DNA of 64,000 nt from VXNE01 sp965203615 (GCA_965203615.1 OZ241900.1:3596001-3660000), one strand, 5' to 3'. Counted from the first letter of the stretch, positions 8,805 through 17,908 are shown. A program made the numbers and translations. The notes: generated from the letters alone by a model not told the origin.

Positions 8805-9611
8805 ATGTCGGCGTTTGGTTTGAAAGACAAGATAGCCATCGTCACCGGTGGCGGCAGTGGCATCGGCGAGGCGATCAGCAAGGCCTATGCGGAGGCGGGG
8901 GCGCATGTGGTGGTCGGCGCCCGCCAACAGGAACGCCTGGACCGCGTAGCCGGCGAGATCCGGGAAATGGGACGCGAATCGCTGGCGGTCGCCACTGACG
9001 TGACCGTCCCCGAGCAGGTGGACAACCTGATCGACAAGACGCTGGAGACGTTCGGCAAGCTCGACATCATGGTCGCCAATGCGGGGGGCGGCGGTTTTTC
9101 CGGGGTCATGAAGGCGAAGCTCGCCGACTGGGACAGGACCATCGGACTCAATCTCGACAGTGCGTTCCTGTGCGACGTCGCGGCGGCCAAGGTGATGATC
9201 GAGCAGGGCGACGGCGGAAAGATCATCAACATATCCTCCACCGCGGGGATCAATCTCAATCCGCGCCTCGAGGCTTACGCTGCCGCGAAAGCCGGCATGA
9301 TCAACCTGACCAAAAGCCTTGCGCTCAACTTCGCGGAACACGGCATCAACGTGAACTGCGTTGCCCCGGGTGTCACGGTGACCCCGTACATGCGGCAGAG
9401 GGGCTACGCGCCGCCGGCCACGAGAAAGGACGGCACGAAGGTGCCGCCGCTGCTGCTTCCCAACGAAACGGAACATGTCGCCGACGCGTGCGTATTCCTC
9501 GCCTCGGACGCCGCGGCGCACGTGACCGGCGAGTTGATGATCGTGCGCGGCATGTTCCACATGGAGCGCAGCAACGACGTGCTGCGGGACCGGGCCGACC
9601 TCATCCGATGA
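8805..9611 (+). CDS. short-chain dehydrogenase/reductase, second in tandem
   Basis: 268 residues, classical SDR: TGGGSGIGEA cofactor loop near residue 14, NAGGG at about 90, catalytic Ser in NISSTAG and YAAAK near 160. It is clearly homologous to the SDR 28 bases upstream but diverged, so the pair probably acts on two different intermediates or stereoisomers. The last codons overlap the start of the following hydratase (ATGA at 9608-9611), which indicates translational coupling. An extended, proline-rich loop after about residue 185 (TPYMRQRGYAPPA) may shape the substrate pocket. Confidence 0.87.
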   Translation: MSAFGLKDKIAIVTGGGSGIGEAISKAYAEAGAHVVVGARQQERLDRVAGEIREMGRESLAVATDVTVPEQVDNLIDKTLETFGKLDIMVANAGGGGFSGVMKAKLADWDRTIGLNLDSAFLCDVAAAKVMIEQGDGGKIINISSTAGINLNPRLEAYAAAKAGMINLTKSLALNFAEHGINVNCVAPGVTVTPYMRQRGYAPPATRKDGTKVPPLLLPNETEHVADACVFLASDAAAHVTGELMIVRGMFHMERSNDVLRDRADLIR

Positions 9612-10309
9612 AGCAACAAATACCGACCATGCACGATCTGCACGCAGGACTGAGCCGCCAGCTTGAAACGCTGGAAGAGAAGCTCGCTGCCGGGGAAACA
9701 CTGGGCGGTTGGAAGGTGGGCCTGACGTCGGGCCAGGCGCGCGACTCCATGGGCGCGGGTTTTCGTCCTTTCGGTTACATCCTTGAGCGCCGGATTTTTG
9801 CGTCCGGCGCCCGTATCGGACTCGATACCTTCCAGAGCGTTGGCGTCGAGAACGAGTGTTGTTTCACGATCGGTCGTGAACTTGCGGGAGAGGTGTCCCG
9901 CGATGAGGTGATCGACGCCGTGGAGAACGTGGCGCCGGGTTTCGAGATCAACGAGCGGCGGCTGCCGGCGGATGCGCCGCCGCAGGAGCGATTGGCGGAC
10001 GACCTGTCGCAATGGGGCATCGTGGCAGGCACCCCGCGGCCGGTCGCCGGGGTCGACTTCGAGTCTCTCGTGGTCACGCTGGCTCGCGACGGCGGGGCGG
10101 TGGAGAGGGTGGCCGCGCGCGGCCACATAGAAGATCATTTCGCGTCGATTGCGGCACTGGCCGCACAGTTGTCGCGGTTCGGCCGTTCGCTGCAGCCGGG
10201 ACAAAGGATCATCACGGGTTCTTTCGGGCGATGTCCCGTGACGGAGCCCTCCAGGTGGTCGGGCGATTTCGGATCGGGACTGGGTGTAGTGGAAGTGGTG
10301 TTCGCATGA
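9608..10309 (+). CDS. 2-oxopent-4-enoate/oxo-hepta-dioate hydratase-family protein
   Basis: 233 residues of the fumarylacetoacetate hydrolase/MhpD-like hydratase fold. Supporting segments are GWKVGLTSGQAR, the metal-site-like VGVENECCFTIGREL and PGFEINERR (Glu ligands), and the C-terminal GQRIITGSFGRCPV with its GDFGSGLGVVEV tail. Such enzymes hydrate 2-hydroxy-penta-2,4-dienoates in aromatic-ring meta-cleavage or decarboxylate related oxo-acids. The start overlaps the preceding SDR by ATGA. The stop TGA (10307-10309) is itself embedded in another ATGA that starts the first copy of the duplicated 110-bp element. No ring-cleavage dioxygenase is visible in the window. Confidence 0.82.
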   Translation: MKQQIPTMHDLHAGLSRQLETLEEKLAAGETLGGWKVGLTSGQARDSMGAGFRPFGYILERRIFASGARIGLDTFQSVGVENECCFTIGRELAGEVSRDEVIDAVENVAPGFEINERRLPADAPPQERLADDLSQWGIVAGTPRPVAGVDFESLVVTLARDGGAVERVAARGHIEDHFASIAALAAQLSRFGRSLQPGQRIITGSFGRCPVTEPSRWSGDFGSGLGVVEVVFA

Positions 10310-10419
10310 AAGTGCCCCACAGCCGTCGCCTTCGGCGCCGCCCGTGGCCCGGCCCCGCTCGTCGATCACGGAACAACCGCCCCCATTCGCTGGCGCTCAT
10401 GGAGGCGCTTATTCCATGA
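10306..10419 (+). CDS. mini-ORF 1 in tandem unit (37 aa, Arg-rich)
   Basis: Open frame of 37 codons starting MKVPHSRRLRRRPWP and ending MEALIP. Its ATG overlaps the hydratase stop (ATGA), and its own stop overlaps the ATG of the second copy. Because 110 is one less than a multiple of three, every copy reproduces the ATGA coupling. It may be a translated relay that keeps ribosomes moving to the last gene rather than a functional peptide. Whether the peptide has a role cannot be seen. Confidence 0.35.
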   Translation: MKVPHSRRLRRRPWPGPARRSRNNRPHSLALMEALIP

Positions 10420-10525
10420 AAGTGCCCCACAGCCGTCGCCTTCGGCGCCGCCCGTGGCCCGGCCCCGCTCGTCGATCACGGAACAACCGCCCCCATTCGC
10501 TGGCGCTCATGGAGGCGCTTATTCC
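10306..10525 (+). repeat. 110-bp perfect tandem duplication at an operon junction
   Basis: Two identical 110-base units, 10306-10415 and 10416-10525, lie head to tail exactly between the hydratase stop and the dehydrogenase start. Each unit begins with ATGAAAGT, and the same 8 bases also begin the downstream gene at 10526. The arrangement is therefore 8 + 102 + 8 + 102 + 8, like an inserted 102-bp element with an 8-bp target duplication that was then amplified. Each unit carries a short hairpin (CGCCTTCGGCG) and a ribosome-binding GGAGGCG placed for the next ATG. No terminal inverted repeats are evident. The two copies show no base differences by eye, so the duplication is recent or an assembly artefact. 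Confidence 0.95.
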
Positions 10526-10529
10526 ATGA
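10416..10529 (+). CDS. mini-ORF 2 in tandem unit (identical 37 aa)
   Basis: Second, identical copy of the 37-codon frame. It is preceded by GGAGGCG about ten bases before its ATG. Its TGA (10527-10529) overlaps the ATG of the D-2-hydroxyacid dehydrogenase at 10526, giving an unbroken chain of coupled starts and stops from the hydratase to the dehydrogenase. Confidence 0.35.
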   Translation: MKVPHSRRLRRRPWPGPARRSRNNRPHSLALMEALIP

Positions 10530-11485
10530 AAGTATTGATCATTCCTGGGTTGACGCTACGGGAGGTCTCGGAAACTGACCTGCGGCGCATACACGAAGCC
10601 GGCGCGGAGGAAGTGGTTGTCTCCAACCCGCGCGATGCGGTCCGCGACGTGATAGACGCAGACGTGGTGCTTGGGCACGTATCGAAAGAGATGTTCTCCG
10701 CGGCCAGGAAGCTCCGCTGGGTACACGCCATCTCTTCCGGCGTGGACAGTTTTCTCTACGACGCATTCAAGGAAAGCGACGTGGTGCTGACCAGCGAGAA
10801 GGGGCTGGTCGGCGAACACCTGGCGGACCACGCCTTCGGTCTGCTCCTGATGTTGACGCGCCAACTCGCCACGGCCTTACGGTTCGGTCCCGACGGATGG
10901 AACCACCGGCCGGAGATGCGAATCCGGGAGATCGAGCTTACCGGCGCGATGATGGGCATCTTCGGCTTCGGCGGTACCGGCCGCGCCGTTGCGCGCCGCG
11001 CCGCGGGATTCGGCATGGATGTGCAGGCCGTCGACCGCGATCCCGTGCCACCGTCGCCGGAAGTGGAGGACGTGCTGGGCCCGGACCATTTCGACGCGCT
11101 GCTGGAAACGTCAGACGTCGTGGCCATCTGCTGTCCATTGACGCCGGAAACTCGGGGCAGGTTCAACGCCGCGGCTTTCGCCCGGATGCAGCCCTCGGCC
11201 TACCTCGTCAACGTCACCCGAGGCGAGATCATGGTCGAGGACGACCTGGCGGACGCGTTGGAAACCGGCGGCATTGCCGGCGCGGCGCTCGACGTGGCGC
11301 CACGGGAGCCCCTGCCGGCCGACAGCAGGCTGTGGTCGCTGCCGAACGTCGTGATGACACCCCACACCGCCGGCGCGAGTCAATTCCGGGCGCCCCGCAA
11401 CATGGACCGCTTCGTCGGCAACATCCGCCGTTTCCTCGACGGCGAGAGTCTCGCGGGCATCATCGACAAGCAACTCGGCTATTGA
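10526..11485 (+). CDS. D-2-hydroxyacid dehydrogenase (NAD-binding, D-isomer family)
   Basis: 319 residues. The nucleotide-binding glycine motif is GIFGFGGTGR near residue 149, with the acidic DRD end of the second strand. The catalytic triad is visible as Arg in NVTRGE, Glu in APREPLP and His in MTPHTAG. Family members reduce 2-oxo acids to D-2-hydroxy acids or the reverse. The gene starts with the same ATGAAAGT as the duplicated element, so its native start is retained and its ribosome site (GGAGGCG) is supplied by the second repeat unit. It ends the catabolic operon. Confidence 0.87.
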   Translation: MKVLIIPGLTLREVSETDLRRIHEAGAEEVVVSNPRDAVRDVIDADVVLGHVSKEMFSAARKLRWVHAISSGVDSFLYDAFKESDVVLTSEKGLVGEHLADHAFGLLLMLTRQLATALRFGPDGWNHRPEMRIREIELTGAMMGIFGFGGTGRAVARRAAGFGMDVQAVDRDPVPPSPEVEDVLGPDHFDALLETSDVVAICCPLTPETRGRFNAAAFARMQPSAYLVNVTRGEIMVEDDLADALETGGIAGAALDVAPREPLPADSRLWSLPNVVMTPHTAGASQFRAPRNMDRFVGNIRRFLDGESLAGIIDKQLGY

Positions 11486-11674
11486 GCGGGGGCGGCACGC
11501 CCGGGGCTGCTCCGATCCTGATTTCGTCGGCTGACCCGTAGCCATGGCCGGGTCCCGGAAAGGGGTATATCCTTATGCTTCGATGGCCTAACCTCCGGAT
11601 TCTCGGATTGCGCGGAACCTTGGCGCGATCTAGGTAGGGCGGCTGCCAAACATGCGGGCGCTCGACGGATTCGG

Positions 11675-14600
11675 ATGAACACGTGGAGAGTGATCATGAC
11701 CATGACGACCGAGCATCCCCGACGAACTTGCCTGTTGGAAGGGAAAAGCAGAAACCTGATTTACATGTGCCGCCGGTTCCTGGCGGCGGTGTTGATCGGG
11801 ACAACCGCGCTTGCCGGAGCGCAAGACGCCGATGAACCGACCGACGAACCGGCCGCGCAGACCGAAGCCGAAGAAGCCGAGGTCGAACAGACGGAACTCG
11901 AAGACGCTCCGGTAGTCCCGCAGCAACCCATCGAAGAGATCGTGGTTACCGGGTCCCGGATCGCGCGCACGCCGGGGGAACTGGCGGGCAACCTCATGGT
12001 TCTCGGCGAAGAGTTCATCGAGGCCACCGGCGAAGCGACGCTTGAGCGCGTGCTCCGCCAGTTGCCCCAGAACCTGAACAGCACCAGCGAATCGCTTGGC
12101 AGCAATCTCAACAACGTCAGCAATTTCACGGGCGCGTCGACCGTGAACCTGCGCGGGCTGGGCAGCGAGTCGACGCTCATCCTGATCGACGGCAAGCGCA
12201 CCGGCTACAACGGTTTCCTTGGCGGTGTCACCGACGTCTCGAAGATTCCCCTGTCGATGGTGGAGCGCATCGAAGTGATCCTGGACGGCGCATCCGCGAT
12301 CTACGGTTCCGATGCCGTGGGCGGCGTCGTCAACATCATCACGCGCAAGGACTACGAAGGTGTTGAACTCGATCTCAACTACAACTGGCCGAGCGGGGGC
12401 GCCTACGACGAAGTGCGCGGCACGATCGCCGGCGCGCTGGAGCTGGAAGGCACCCGCATTCGCCTGAACTACAGCCGCTCGGGGCATTCCGGCCTGGACG
12501 GCGCGGACCGGGAAACCAGCCTGCTCGACCGCTCGCAAGCCAACGGCCCGCAAGACGACATCCGCTTTTGCTGTAGCGCAGACGGTTCGTCCTTCCCGGT
12601 CGTCTATCGCCTGGACGGCGATGTGCTCACGCTGCGGGAATACAACGCTCTCTCACCCGAGGATCAGGCCCGGGCGAGTGCCGAGAACTACGTCGTGCTG
12701 CCGCCGGGCTTCAATTCGAGTTCCAGCGTTGACGATATCACCCATTTCGGAATGGCGAACTGGGGACAGGATGTCCAGTCGGGCATCCACATTCTGCCAG
12801 AGGAGACGCGAGACAGCTTTTCGGCGAGTGTCGAACGCGATTTCGGGCTGCAGTTGAGCGCCACGGCTCACGTCCGCTACGAGACCCGGGACACGACCTA
12901 CAACCGCGGCTATCTCGGGATTGGCGGCCTGAGCCTCAACGGCGCGAATCCATTCAATCCCTTCGACCGCCCCGTGCACGTGCGCGGTCAGCGACGGGAC
13001 CTGGGTGTCAGTACCACGGAGTCCCAGAGCGAGACGCTCAATTACGGCCTTGACCTGGAAGGCTCGTTCAACGAGAACTGGGATTGGGAGGCGGGTATCG
13101 GACTCAGCAACGAGGATACGGACTCCGACCGCCTGAGAACCATGGACAGGGCGGTCCTGTCCAGGGGTATGGGCTCCAACGGGTTGCCGGGAAGCCAGTT
13201 CCTGTTCGGCGAGACAGCGGAGTCCTGCGCCGAGAAGGGCGGGGTCTTCTCGTTCGGATTCTGCAGGGTCACCACGCCGCCTATCCCGCCCATCGACCCG
13301 TGGGGCGACCTGAGCCAATACGTCACCCCCTCCCTGCTCGCGGCGAGCACCAACGCGCAGACGCGCTTCGATGCGCTGGTGCGGGGTGCGGTGTGGACGC
13401 TGCCGTCCGGCGATGTCAGGGTGCTGATCGGCTACAGCCGGCACAACACCACGCTCGACAGCAACAGCGAGTTCCAGATAGGTACGGTCGATACGTCGCC
13501 CCTGAGCGATGTCGCGAACTTCAACACCGAGGCGGAGCGAGCCAACCAGGCGGTCTACACCGAAGCGCTGGTCCCGCTCATGGACGATGTCGCCTCGCTC
13601 AGCCTGTCGGCCCGCTGGGACTCCTACGACAAGCCCGATGTGACCTACCGCGAGACCGACCTCGGCACGGAGTCCGCGCAGGACATCGCCGACCCGGGCG
13701 ACGCGACCACCTGGGGCGCCGGGCTCATACTCTCGCCCCGGGAGGACTTTCGCTTCCGCCTGAACCTGCAGACCGCCTTTGTCGCCCCGCAACTGAACCA
13801 GTTGCTCCGCACCACGAGCGAGCGCGCCGCGCAACCGTTCAGGGGCCTTCTGGTGCAGGAACCCGATGGCAGGCTGACGTTCGCGGATACGCTCATTCTG
13901 GATGGCGGCAATCCGGATCTGAAACCGGAAACGGCGGACACTTTCAGCTTTGGCATCGAGTTGAACCCCATCGGGGCCCCGGGACTTGGCATGAAACTGA
14001 CCTGGAGCAACACGGAGTTCAAGGACCGTATCAGCCGCGTCAACAATTTCATCATCGACCGCAACAACCCGCCGACCAACACGATGTACTCGGCTTCAGA
14101 CGATCTGTGGTTCCAGGATCGCCGCTGGATCAACGTGTCCTCGGTGAACCGCGCCGGGGTCGACTGGGAAGTCTACTACTCGACTTCCAATGACCTGGGC
14201 GACTGGACCGTGCAATACAGGCACTCCAGCACCTCGAAGTACGACGTGGTCGTCGACCCCGCGACGGATCAACCGGTCAGCGTCCTGGGGACCACCTTCA
14301 GCAGCACGGCAGTCGGGGTGGTACCCGAATCGGCGACGACCGCGCAGTTGACGTGGAGCCATCCCAGCGGGCTGGAAATGGGCGTCGACTATTCGACCAG
14401 CGGCAGGACGGGCAGGACGCTCGCTGGAGTGACGAGTGCCTACGAGCCGCCTACGATCGTCGACCTGCGGCTCGGCTACGACATCGGAGAAGGCACCTTG
14501 CTGCCCTCGCCGGACTGGGCGAAGGGGGCGCGCGTCTCCCTTACGGTCAACAACCTGAACGACAGCTTCGGCGAGTCGGAAAGATTGAGTTCGGCGGGTG

Positions 14601-14677
14601 GTCGTGAAATGGTTGTGTCCACGCAGTCGCCCCAGTTTGGCCGCGTCTTCAACCTGACGCTGCACATGTCGCTGTAG
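11675..14677 (+). CDS. TonB-dependent outer-membrane receptor 1
   Basis: 1000 residues: a signal-peptide-like segment (MCRRFLAAVLIGTTALAGA, from Met31), an acidic Glu-rich linker, a TonB-box-like EEIVVTGSRIAR near residue 90, a plug domain (LRGLGSESTLILIDG, GASAIYGSDAVGGVVNIIT) and a large beta barrel ending in the short aromatic-free tail LHMSL. The first ATG (11675) would give a long N-terminal extension; ATG 11765 gives a conventional signal peptide. Loops contain two cysteine pairs (RFCCSAD; SCAEKGG with FCRVT), unusual for barrel receptors. It heads a module with a thioredoxin-like gene and an FG-GAP/UnbV lipoprotein. The ligand is unknown. Confidence 0.92.
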   Translation: MNTWRVIMTMTTEHPRRTCLLEGKSRNLIYMCRRFLAAVLIGTTALAGAQDADEPTDEPAAQTEAEEAEVEQTELEDAPVVPQQPIEEIVVTGSRIARTPGELAGNLMVLGEEFIEATGEATLERVLRQLPQNLNSTSESLGSNLNNVSNFTGASTVNLRGLGSESTLILIDGKRTGYNGFLGGVTDVSKIPLSMVERIEVILDGASAIYGSDAVGGVVNIITRKDYEGVELDLNYNWPSGGAYDEVRGTIAGALELEGTRIRLNYSRSGHSGLDGADRETSLLDRSQANGPQDDIRFCCSADGSSFPVVYRLDGDVLTLREYNALSPEDQARASAENYVVLPPGFNSSSSVDDITHFGMANWGQDVQSGIHILPEETRDSFSASVERDFGLQLSATAHVRYETRDTTYNRGYLGIGGLSLNGANPFNPFDRPVHVRGQRRDLGVSTTESQSETLNYGLDLEGSFNENWDWEAGIGLSNEDTDSDRLRTMDRAVLSRGMGSNGLPGSQFLFGETAESCAEKGGVFSFGFCRVTTPPIPPIDPWGDLSQYVTPSLLAASTNAQTRFDALVRGAVWTLPSGDVRVLIGYSRHNTTLDSNSEFQIGTVDTSPLSDVANFNTEAERANQAVYTEALVPLMDDVASLSLSARWDSYDKPDVTYRETDLGTESAQDIADPGDATTWGAGLILSPREDFRFRLNLQTAFVAPQLNQLLRTTSERAAQPFRGLLVQEPDGRLTFADTLILDGGNPDLKPETADTFSFGIELNPIGAPGLGMKLTWSNTEFKDRISRVNNFIIDRNNPPTNTMYSASDDLWFQDRRWINVSSVNRAGVDWEVYYSTSNDLGDWTVQYRHSSTSKYDVVVDPATDQPVSVLGTTFSSTAVGVVPESATTAQLTWSHPSGLEMGVDYSTSGRTGRTLAGVTSAYEPPTIVDLRLGYDIGEGTLLPSPDWAKGARVSLTVNNLNDSFGESERLSSAGGREMVVSTQSPQFGRVFNLTLHMSL

Positions 14678-14684
14678 GCGCTGT

Positions 14685-14744
14685 GCTGCGAGTGGGGCGG
14701 GGCCGAAGGCGCCGGCTGCGGGGAACTCGCAGCGAGGAGCCGGT
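14685..14744 (+). other. overlapping alternative hairpins between receptor 1 and thioredoxin 1
   Basis: Just after the receptor stop, GCTGCGAGT (14685-14693) can pair perfectly with ACTCGCAGC (14725-14733). The latter half can instead pair with GCTGCG inside the nested arm starting GCCGGCTGCG (14711-14720), which is closed by AGCCGG near 14738. The two folds are mutually exclusive, as in attenuators or mRNA-processing sites. There is no T-run, so it is not a simple terminator. Confidence 0.4.
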
Positions 14745-14779
14745 TCTAACGGGCAGCCCGCCTCGTTGATGGAGTAGTG

Positions 14780-16063
14780 ATGAAACCGTGTATGCCTGTT
14801 TGGCTGCTGCTTGCGCTGTTGGCGGGTTCGCCGGCGAACGCCTGCGAGTTCGTCCTCGAGGGAGACCTGTCGGCCTTCTACAGCAGCGGCAACTTCGTGG
14901 TCTGGACTCCGAAGCCCTCGCCCGACGGAAAACGGGCCGGGGGGATGATGGCCGCGTCGACTTCGAGTGCGGCCAAGCCGGCCAGCACGGAAGCCAGCCT
15001 CGACGTGGTCGCCAGGGCACCGCTGTCCCCGGAAGGCACGTTCCGGGTCGAGGCGGCCGTGGAGACGCCGCGGGTCGTTTACTTCTATGTGCTCGACGCC
15101 ATCGGCCACGAGGGCCAGCGCTTTGCGCCTGTCAAGGGCAACGCTTTCATCCTTGAACCCGGAAAGCTGAGGCTGCACATGGACCGCCCCGGCCGTTTCT
15201 TTGTCGAAGGCGGCCGGTACAACGATGCGGTCTACAACTCCTGGCGCCGCTCCGCGCCCTACATGGAAGCCCAGGCCGAATACCGGACCCTGCTACCTGC
15301 GGTGGACGGAGAGACAGAAGACGAGCGCAGGGCGCGTACCGACCAGGCGGCGGAGGTGTTTCGCGGGATCCTGGATCTTGAGCAGGAAGGCCGCGCGCAA
15401 ACCGCCACCACCCACCCGGATCCCCTGGTCCGTCGCCTGACTATCGAGTCGGCGTGGCTCGGTGGCCCCTGGATACTGGAAGGCCTGCGCGGACTCGCGT
15501 GGATGACGCCGGATGATCCGTGGGTGGCGGAGCGGCTCGCGAAGGCCGAGGTCGTGGAAGCAAAGCGGTCCGCCGAAAGGAAGCGCTTCGCGGTGGGCGC
15601 CGGAATCCGGGATTTCGTGGCGCAGACGCTGGAAGGAGAATCGGTCCGGCTGGCGGATGTGCGGGCCGGCAGCAAACTCGTGCTGGTCGAATTCTGGGCG
15701 TCCTGGTGCGGGCCGTGCCGGGTCGAGATTCCCCACATGAAGCAGGCCTATGCCGAGTACCGGGAGAAAGGGTTCGAAATCGTATCCTTCACGATCGACA
15801 ACGATCGCGAGGACTGGGAAGTGGCGTCCGAGGAAGAACAATTGCCCTGGGCCAACCTTGGGATGGGTGAAGAGGCGGATGCGCCGCAGGCCTACAACGT
15901 GACCGGGGTGCCCAAGAACTACCTGGTGGATTCCGCCAGCGGCGAAATCCTTGCCAAGGACCTGCGCGGCCACCATCTCGACGAGAAACTCGCGGAGCTG
16001 TTGGGATCCCCGACGACGGCCGCCCTGGGTGGTTCCTCACAGTCGCGGGTGGTCGATCCTTAG
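14780..16063 (+). CDS. exported TlpA-like thioredoxin protein 1
   Basis: 427 residues: signal peptide (PVWLLLALLAGSPANA), a beta-rich N-terminal domain of the kind seen in Bacteroidetes-style TlpA proteins, a charged helical linker, and a C-terminal AhpC/TSA-redoxin domain with W309-C310-G-P-C313 and the cis-Pro loop TGVPKNY. It should reduce or isomerise disulfides in the periplasm, receiving electrons from a DsbD-type protein such as the one at 24214. ATG 14780 has GGAG six bases upstream; an in-frame GTG directly precedes it. The 3' end overlaps the converging FG-GAP gene by 27 bases. Confidence 0.85.
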   Translation: MKPCMPVWLLLALLAGSPANACEFVLEGDLSAFYSSGNFVVWTPKPSPDGKRAGGMMAASTSSAAKPASTEASLDVVARAPLSPEGTFRVEAAVETPRVVYFYVLDAIGHEGQRFAPVKGNAFILEPGKLRLHMDRPGRFFVEGGRYNDAVYNSWRRSAPYMEAQAEYRTLLPAVDGETEDERRARTDQAAEVFRGILDLEQEGRAQTATTHPDPLVRRLTIESAWLGGPWILEGLRGLAWMTPDDPWVAERLAKAEVVEAKRSAERKRFAVGAGIRDFVAQTLEGESVRLADVRAGSKLVLVEFWASWCGPCRVEIPHMKQAYAEYREKGFEIVSFTIDNDREDWEVASEEEQLPWANLGMGEEADAPQAYNVTGVPKNYLVDSASGEILAKDLRGHHLDEKLAELLGSPTTAALGGSSQSRVVDP

Positions 16064-17728
16064 CGTCTGGTCGCCGGCGACCTCGCGCATCGTCGTCATT
16101 TCGCCGTCCGGCCACTCGACTTCCAGCACGTCCACATCGTCGGCATCGCCGAGACCGAAGATCTGCACGGTGGGATTCTGCGACGTGAAGTTGTTGCCGA
16201 TCATGATCTCGCGCAGTTGCGTCTCGTCCCCGACCGTCGCCCGGATGCGTGCTCCGGCGGCCTCGGTGTTGGGCGGCAGCCCGTTGAGTTCGACCCTGAG
16301 GTAACGGCCGCCCGTATCGTTTCGCCACAGCGTTCCGGCGTTGGTTGCGTTGCGGTGCCCCTGGAAGATGTCCACGTCGCCATCGTTGTCGAAGTCGGCG
16401 CAAACAATCGCGTAGCCGCGCTCGGTATCAGATAGTCCGGCTGCGCCTGACGTCTCCACGAACGCGCCGTTCCCGTTGGACTCGAAGAACCGGCTTTCGT
16501 CGATATGGAAGTTGCTTGGCTCGAAGGGCACCCACCACCCGTTGGTATGGTAGATGTCCAGATCGCCGTCGTTGTCGAAGTCGGAAAAGCACGCACCCCA
16601 TCCCCAGCCGCCGTCCTGGACGCCCGCGAGTTCGGTCACATCCGACAGCTCGCCCCCCGTGTTTCGATACAGCCGGTTGCCCAATTCGAAGACCTGGTCG
16701 CCATCCTCATTGGGCACGCTCCAGATGGAAGTGACGAACCAGTCGAGGTCGCCGTCGCCATCGTAGTCGCCCAAGGCCGAGCCCATACCGTTGCGGTCCC
16801 GGATGACGCTGCGGTCGGTGGCGTCGCGGAACGTGCCGTCGCCGTTGTTGATGTAGAACTTTGAGGTCAGGAAGTCGGCCGAGATCAGGAGATCCGGATA
16901 GCGGTCGTCGTTCATTCGCGCGAAGGTGGGAGTGAACGTGTAGTCGAACCCGTCGCCAAAGGACGACGCCACGGGCTCGTCGTTGTAGATGTCCGGAGAA
17001 ATGCCCGCTTCGAGACTGACATCAGTAAACCGTATGTTCCCGTCACGGGTGTCGTTTCGCCACAGGTGTTCGGTATGCAGCCTGACGCCCGGCCCGTCTT
17101 CCGTTCCCCAGTGCGTCAGGAACATGTCGAGGTCGCCGTCCAGGTCGTAGTCGCCGAACCCGGCCGAGACCGTGTATCGGGCGCCCAGCGTGTCGATACC
17201 GGAGCCGGGAGTCACGTCCGTGAACGATCCGTCGCCTTCGTTCTTGAAAACGAAGGACGGGTCGAACTCCAGCCCGCCTATGAACAGGTCCAGATCACCG
17301 TCGCCATCCATGTCGGCAAACGCCGGGCCGCTGTGCCGGTAGTTCTCGGAAGCGGATTTCGTAAGGGCGACGCCGGCCTGCATGGCGACATCCTCGAAGA
17401 CGTTGTCGCCCAGGTTTCGGTACAGGAGGTTGGGCCCGATGTCGCCGCGCACGATGAAGAGGTCCACCAGCCCATCGCCATCGTAGTCGCCGGCCGCCAG
17501 CCCGCCACCGAACTCTTCCAGGTCCGCCAGTTCCGGTGGATCCACATAGCCGTGCCTGTACTGGATGCCTGATTCTTCAGTCGCGTCGGCAAAGAGCGTG
17601 ACCACGGGAGGCGGCCCCGGGGGAGGTGCCGGTGGCTGGACAGGGGGCGGGGGAGTTGTACCACCGCCGCCTCCGCAGCCTGCGACGAGAAATGCCAGCG
17701 CGACCGTCTCCACGGCGACGGTTCTCAC
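16037..17728 (-). CDS. FG-GAP/VCBS-repeat lipoprotein with ASPIC/UnbV domain, copy 1
   Basis: 563 residues from GTG 17728, chosen because it gives a short lipoprotein signal ending in the lipobox LVAGC and has GGAAG upstream; a TTG at 17779 would add 17 residues. A Gly/Pro-rich linker follows the lipidated Cys. The body is a seven-bladed-propeller-like series of FG-GAP repeats with calcium-type loops (DYDGDGLVDLF, DMDGDGDLDLF, DYDLDGDLDMF, DFDNDGDLDIY, DFDNDGDVDIF). The C terminus is an ASPIC/UnbV domain (GARIRATVG, IGNNFTSQNPTVQIFGLG, VEWPDG). It is probably anchored in the outer membrane. The biochemical role of UnbV-type proteins is not established. A close paralogue lies at 21100. Confidence 0.9.
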   Translation of the reverse strand: MRTVAVETVALAFLVAGCGGGGGTTPPPPVQPPAPPPGPPPVVTLFADATEESGIQYRHGYVDPPELADLEEFGGGLAAGDYDGDGLVDLFIVRGDIGPNLLYRNLGDNVFEDVAMQAGVALTKSASENYRHSGPAFADMDGDGDLDLFIGGLEFDPSFVFKNEGDGSFTDVTPGSGIDTLGARYTVSAGFGDYDLDGDLDMFLTHWGTEDGPGVRLHTEHLWRNDTRDGNIRFTDVSLEAGISPDIYNDEPVASSFGDGFDYTFTPTFARMNDDRYPDLLISADFLTSKFYINNGDGTFRDATDRSVIRDRNGMGSALGDYDGDGDLDWFVTSIWSVPNEDGDQVFELGNRLYRNTGGELSDVTELAGVQDGGWGWGACFSDFDNDGDLDIYHTNGWWVPFEPSNFHIDESRFFESNGNGAFVETSGAAGLSDTERGYAIVCADFDNDGDVDIFQGHRNATNAGTLWRNDTGGRYLRVELNGLPPNTEAAGARIRATVGDETQLREIMIGNNFTSQNPTVQIFGLGDADDVDVLEVEWPDGEMTTMREVAGDQTLRIDHPRL

Positions 17729-17908
17729 CAAAGTACTTCCATTCCAGGGACGCGTCCGCACGCCGCAATCTTCGCACAAGCCCCGAAATGTGCCCTGGCC
17801 ATTGATTCTCTTCCGGCGAGCGCGTGATGGGGTAGTTTGGCGACCGTCACCGCTGGCCGATCTGGTATTCTTCGCCGCACCAGATTCTTGTAGAGGGAAC
17901 AGGTCGAA

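Noticed and set aside
10306..10525. Reverse-strand peptide of the 110-bp unit resembling the start of chorismate synthase (SASEWGRLFR)
   Set aside because: Similarity ends after about ten residues and the catalytic GESHG segment is missing; probably chance.
17780..17908. Sigma-70 promoter in the gap before receptor 2
   Set aside because: TTGGCG and TATTCT-like hexamers occur but with a ~23-base spacer; not convincing.
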